Positions 63,190-64,000 of a DNA stretch of 64,000 bases are shown here, in pieces (within the stretch, counting starts at the first letter, position 1; each line of letters opens with the position of its first letter). The DNA comes from Ailanthus altissimus (lineage: Eukaryota > Streptophyta > Magnoliopsida > Sapindales > Simaroubaceae). The notes beneath the pieces are model-generated. The model saw only the letters and a list, made by a program, of their open reading frames with translations. It did not search any database and was not told where the DNA came from. The DNA lies in contig OX327691.1 of NCBI GenBank assembly GCA_946807835.1, positions 15,055,688 through 15,119,687 of the forward strand. Direction: 5' to 3'. The translations under genes and the position numbers were made by a program.

Positions 63190-64000
63190 AAAAAATTTGA
63201 AAATAGGCTTGCTGGCACCGCGGCACCCATGCATGGGGGCCGCGGAGCTCAAAACAGAGTGCCAGCGCCGCAGCGCTGGCACCTGGGCACAATTATGCCC
63301 AGGTATGTGTGAGCGTCACGGTGCTCACAAGGGAGAAATATAATACTTCTCCCCCCCTTTTTTTAGTTCTTCATATCTTCCCCTCTTCTCTCGTACACTC
63401 ACATAAACCCTAAAACCCATCTCCTTCATCTCACACTTTCACCTATTCCTCTTAAATCAAAATTAAACACTCCCACAAACTACATTTAGATTCAAATTCA
63501 TTACCCACTCAAACTAACACCATATTAGCATACAATTCACCTAATTATTCACATTCATCACAACTCTCAACTTCTTCTCTTCAATAGCATTTAAGGTACA
63601 AAATCCCTATCTTTCTTCATTTTATTTCTTGTTATGTCTCTTTATTTTATGGTTCCAATGCATAATTAGTTTCTTGATTGCTAGATTATGATTATTAGGA
63701 CTTGTTTTCAATTGATTCATAAAAAAACGAAAAAAAAAATTCATAAATGCTTGTGCAACTTGTTCAAATTGATGAGTTGACTAAAGTTTAATGGGTTACT
63801 TGAAATTCTTTATTAGCTACCTAGCTACATATTAGGATGTTTGTGAAAATATGTTCAAAGTGGTGTTAACTTGTGCTTAATGTTCAAAGTGGTGTTAACT
63901 TGTGCTTAATGTTCAAAGTGGTGTTAATTGGTGTTTAATGTTCACTTTGATATTGATTGATAATTAATTTTCAACTTGGTGGGTTGATTGTTATTTAAAT
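63190..64000 (+). other. Athila region downstream of pol with GC-rich hairpins
   Basis: A G+C-rich cluster of inverted repeats (63218-63328) is followed by an ATATAATA box near 63338 and a C/T-rich leader-like stretch up to about 63600. That would suit an internal promoter for the env-like third gene found in Athila elements, but the gene itself is not seen here. No protein-coding frame of note lies in this part. Confidence 0.45.
63852..63938. repeat. 29-bp tandem repeat, three copies
   Basis: Units start at 63852, 63881 and 63910, each beginning TGTTCAAAGTGGTGTTAA. The first two are identical and the third differs in a few bases, so the expansion is recent. Confidence 0.9.

Larger units (their letters stand above)
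53431..64000 (+). mobile_element. Athila-type Ty3/Gypsy retrotransposon, 3' end outside the window
   Basis: In order: 5' LTR (53431-54800), a tRNA-Asp-type primer-binding site (about 54808-54825), gag, protease, RT, RNase H, integrase (to about 62930), and a long untranslated stretch to the right edge. RT ahead of integrase marks Gypsy. The gag text (RLRLFPFSLRDKAK; KFLAKFFPPAKTAKMRNDI), the protease DLGASINLMP and the FMDDFS catalytic box mark the Athila lineage. A solo LTR (58906-61622) is nested exactly between RNase H and integrase. The pentamer before the element is AATAA (53426-53430). The env-like third gene and 3' LTR would lie beyond 64000. All coding parts carry stops or frameshifts. 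Confidence 0.88.

Overview
The window is nuclear DNA of a dicotyledonous plant. Its genes have GT-AG introns, long AT-rich spacers separate them, and plant retrotransposon lineages fill much of the rest. The three host genes look like those of a woody core eudicot. A Rutaceae/Citrus-like origin is only an impression from protein similarity recalled from memory, not a demonstrated assignment.

Three host genes are intact by conceptual splicing, all on the minus strand. (1) A small two-exon gene (10829-12543, 235 aa) carries a Cys/His-rich N-terminal motif like that of DUF740/OCTOPUS-type plant proteins. (2) A long-chain acyl-CoA synthetase of the LACS9 type (16319-22260) has 11 coding exons, 696 aa and a probable 5'-UTR intron. 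(3) A plant SGT/TPR8-type co-chaperone (37475-43297) has 10 exons and 431 aa. All exon joins keep frame.

The rest is layered mobile DNA. From left to right: a possible LTR fragment of unknown type (1-1200); a decayed Copia on the minus strand (about 2061-3690); a TRIM/LARD-like composite with an internal minisatellite (about 3718-5555); a complete 471-bp TRIM with a GCTCA target-site duplication (7545-8015); an LTR-like GC-rich segment (about 9500-10340); and a SINE with a 10-bp duplication (23245-23469).

A 12.6-kb Mutator-like element (MULE) with terminal inverted repeats of about 0.65-0.73 kb spans about 24130-36705. Its MURA-type transposase (plus strand) and a DUF1985/Ulp1-type cysteine protease gene (minus strand) converge. 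Three solo LTRs are nested in it. A Copia element (43787 to at least 53430, minus strand) lies directly upstream of SGT and holds another solo LTR. An Athila-type Gypsy element (53431 to beyond the right edge) abuts or interrupts the Copia 5' LTR and contains a fifth solo LTR.

The five solo LTRs belong to three families; four have perfect 5-bp target-site duplications and one has a 4/5 match. The history reads as repeated insertion, then LTR-LTR recombination that removed the internal regions. Transposon genes carry many Trp-to-stop, Arg/Gln-to-stop and His-to-Tyr changes, as expected from deamination of methylated cytosines. I see no CRISPR array, rRNA, tRNA gene or organellar insertion. The nearest thing to an unusual system is the protease-carrying MULE, which matches the known Kaonashi/Ulp1-MULE class and is not new in kind.
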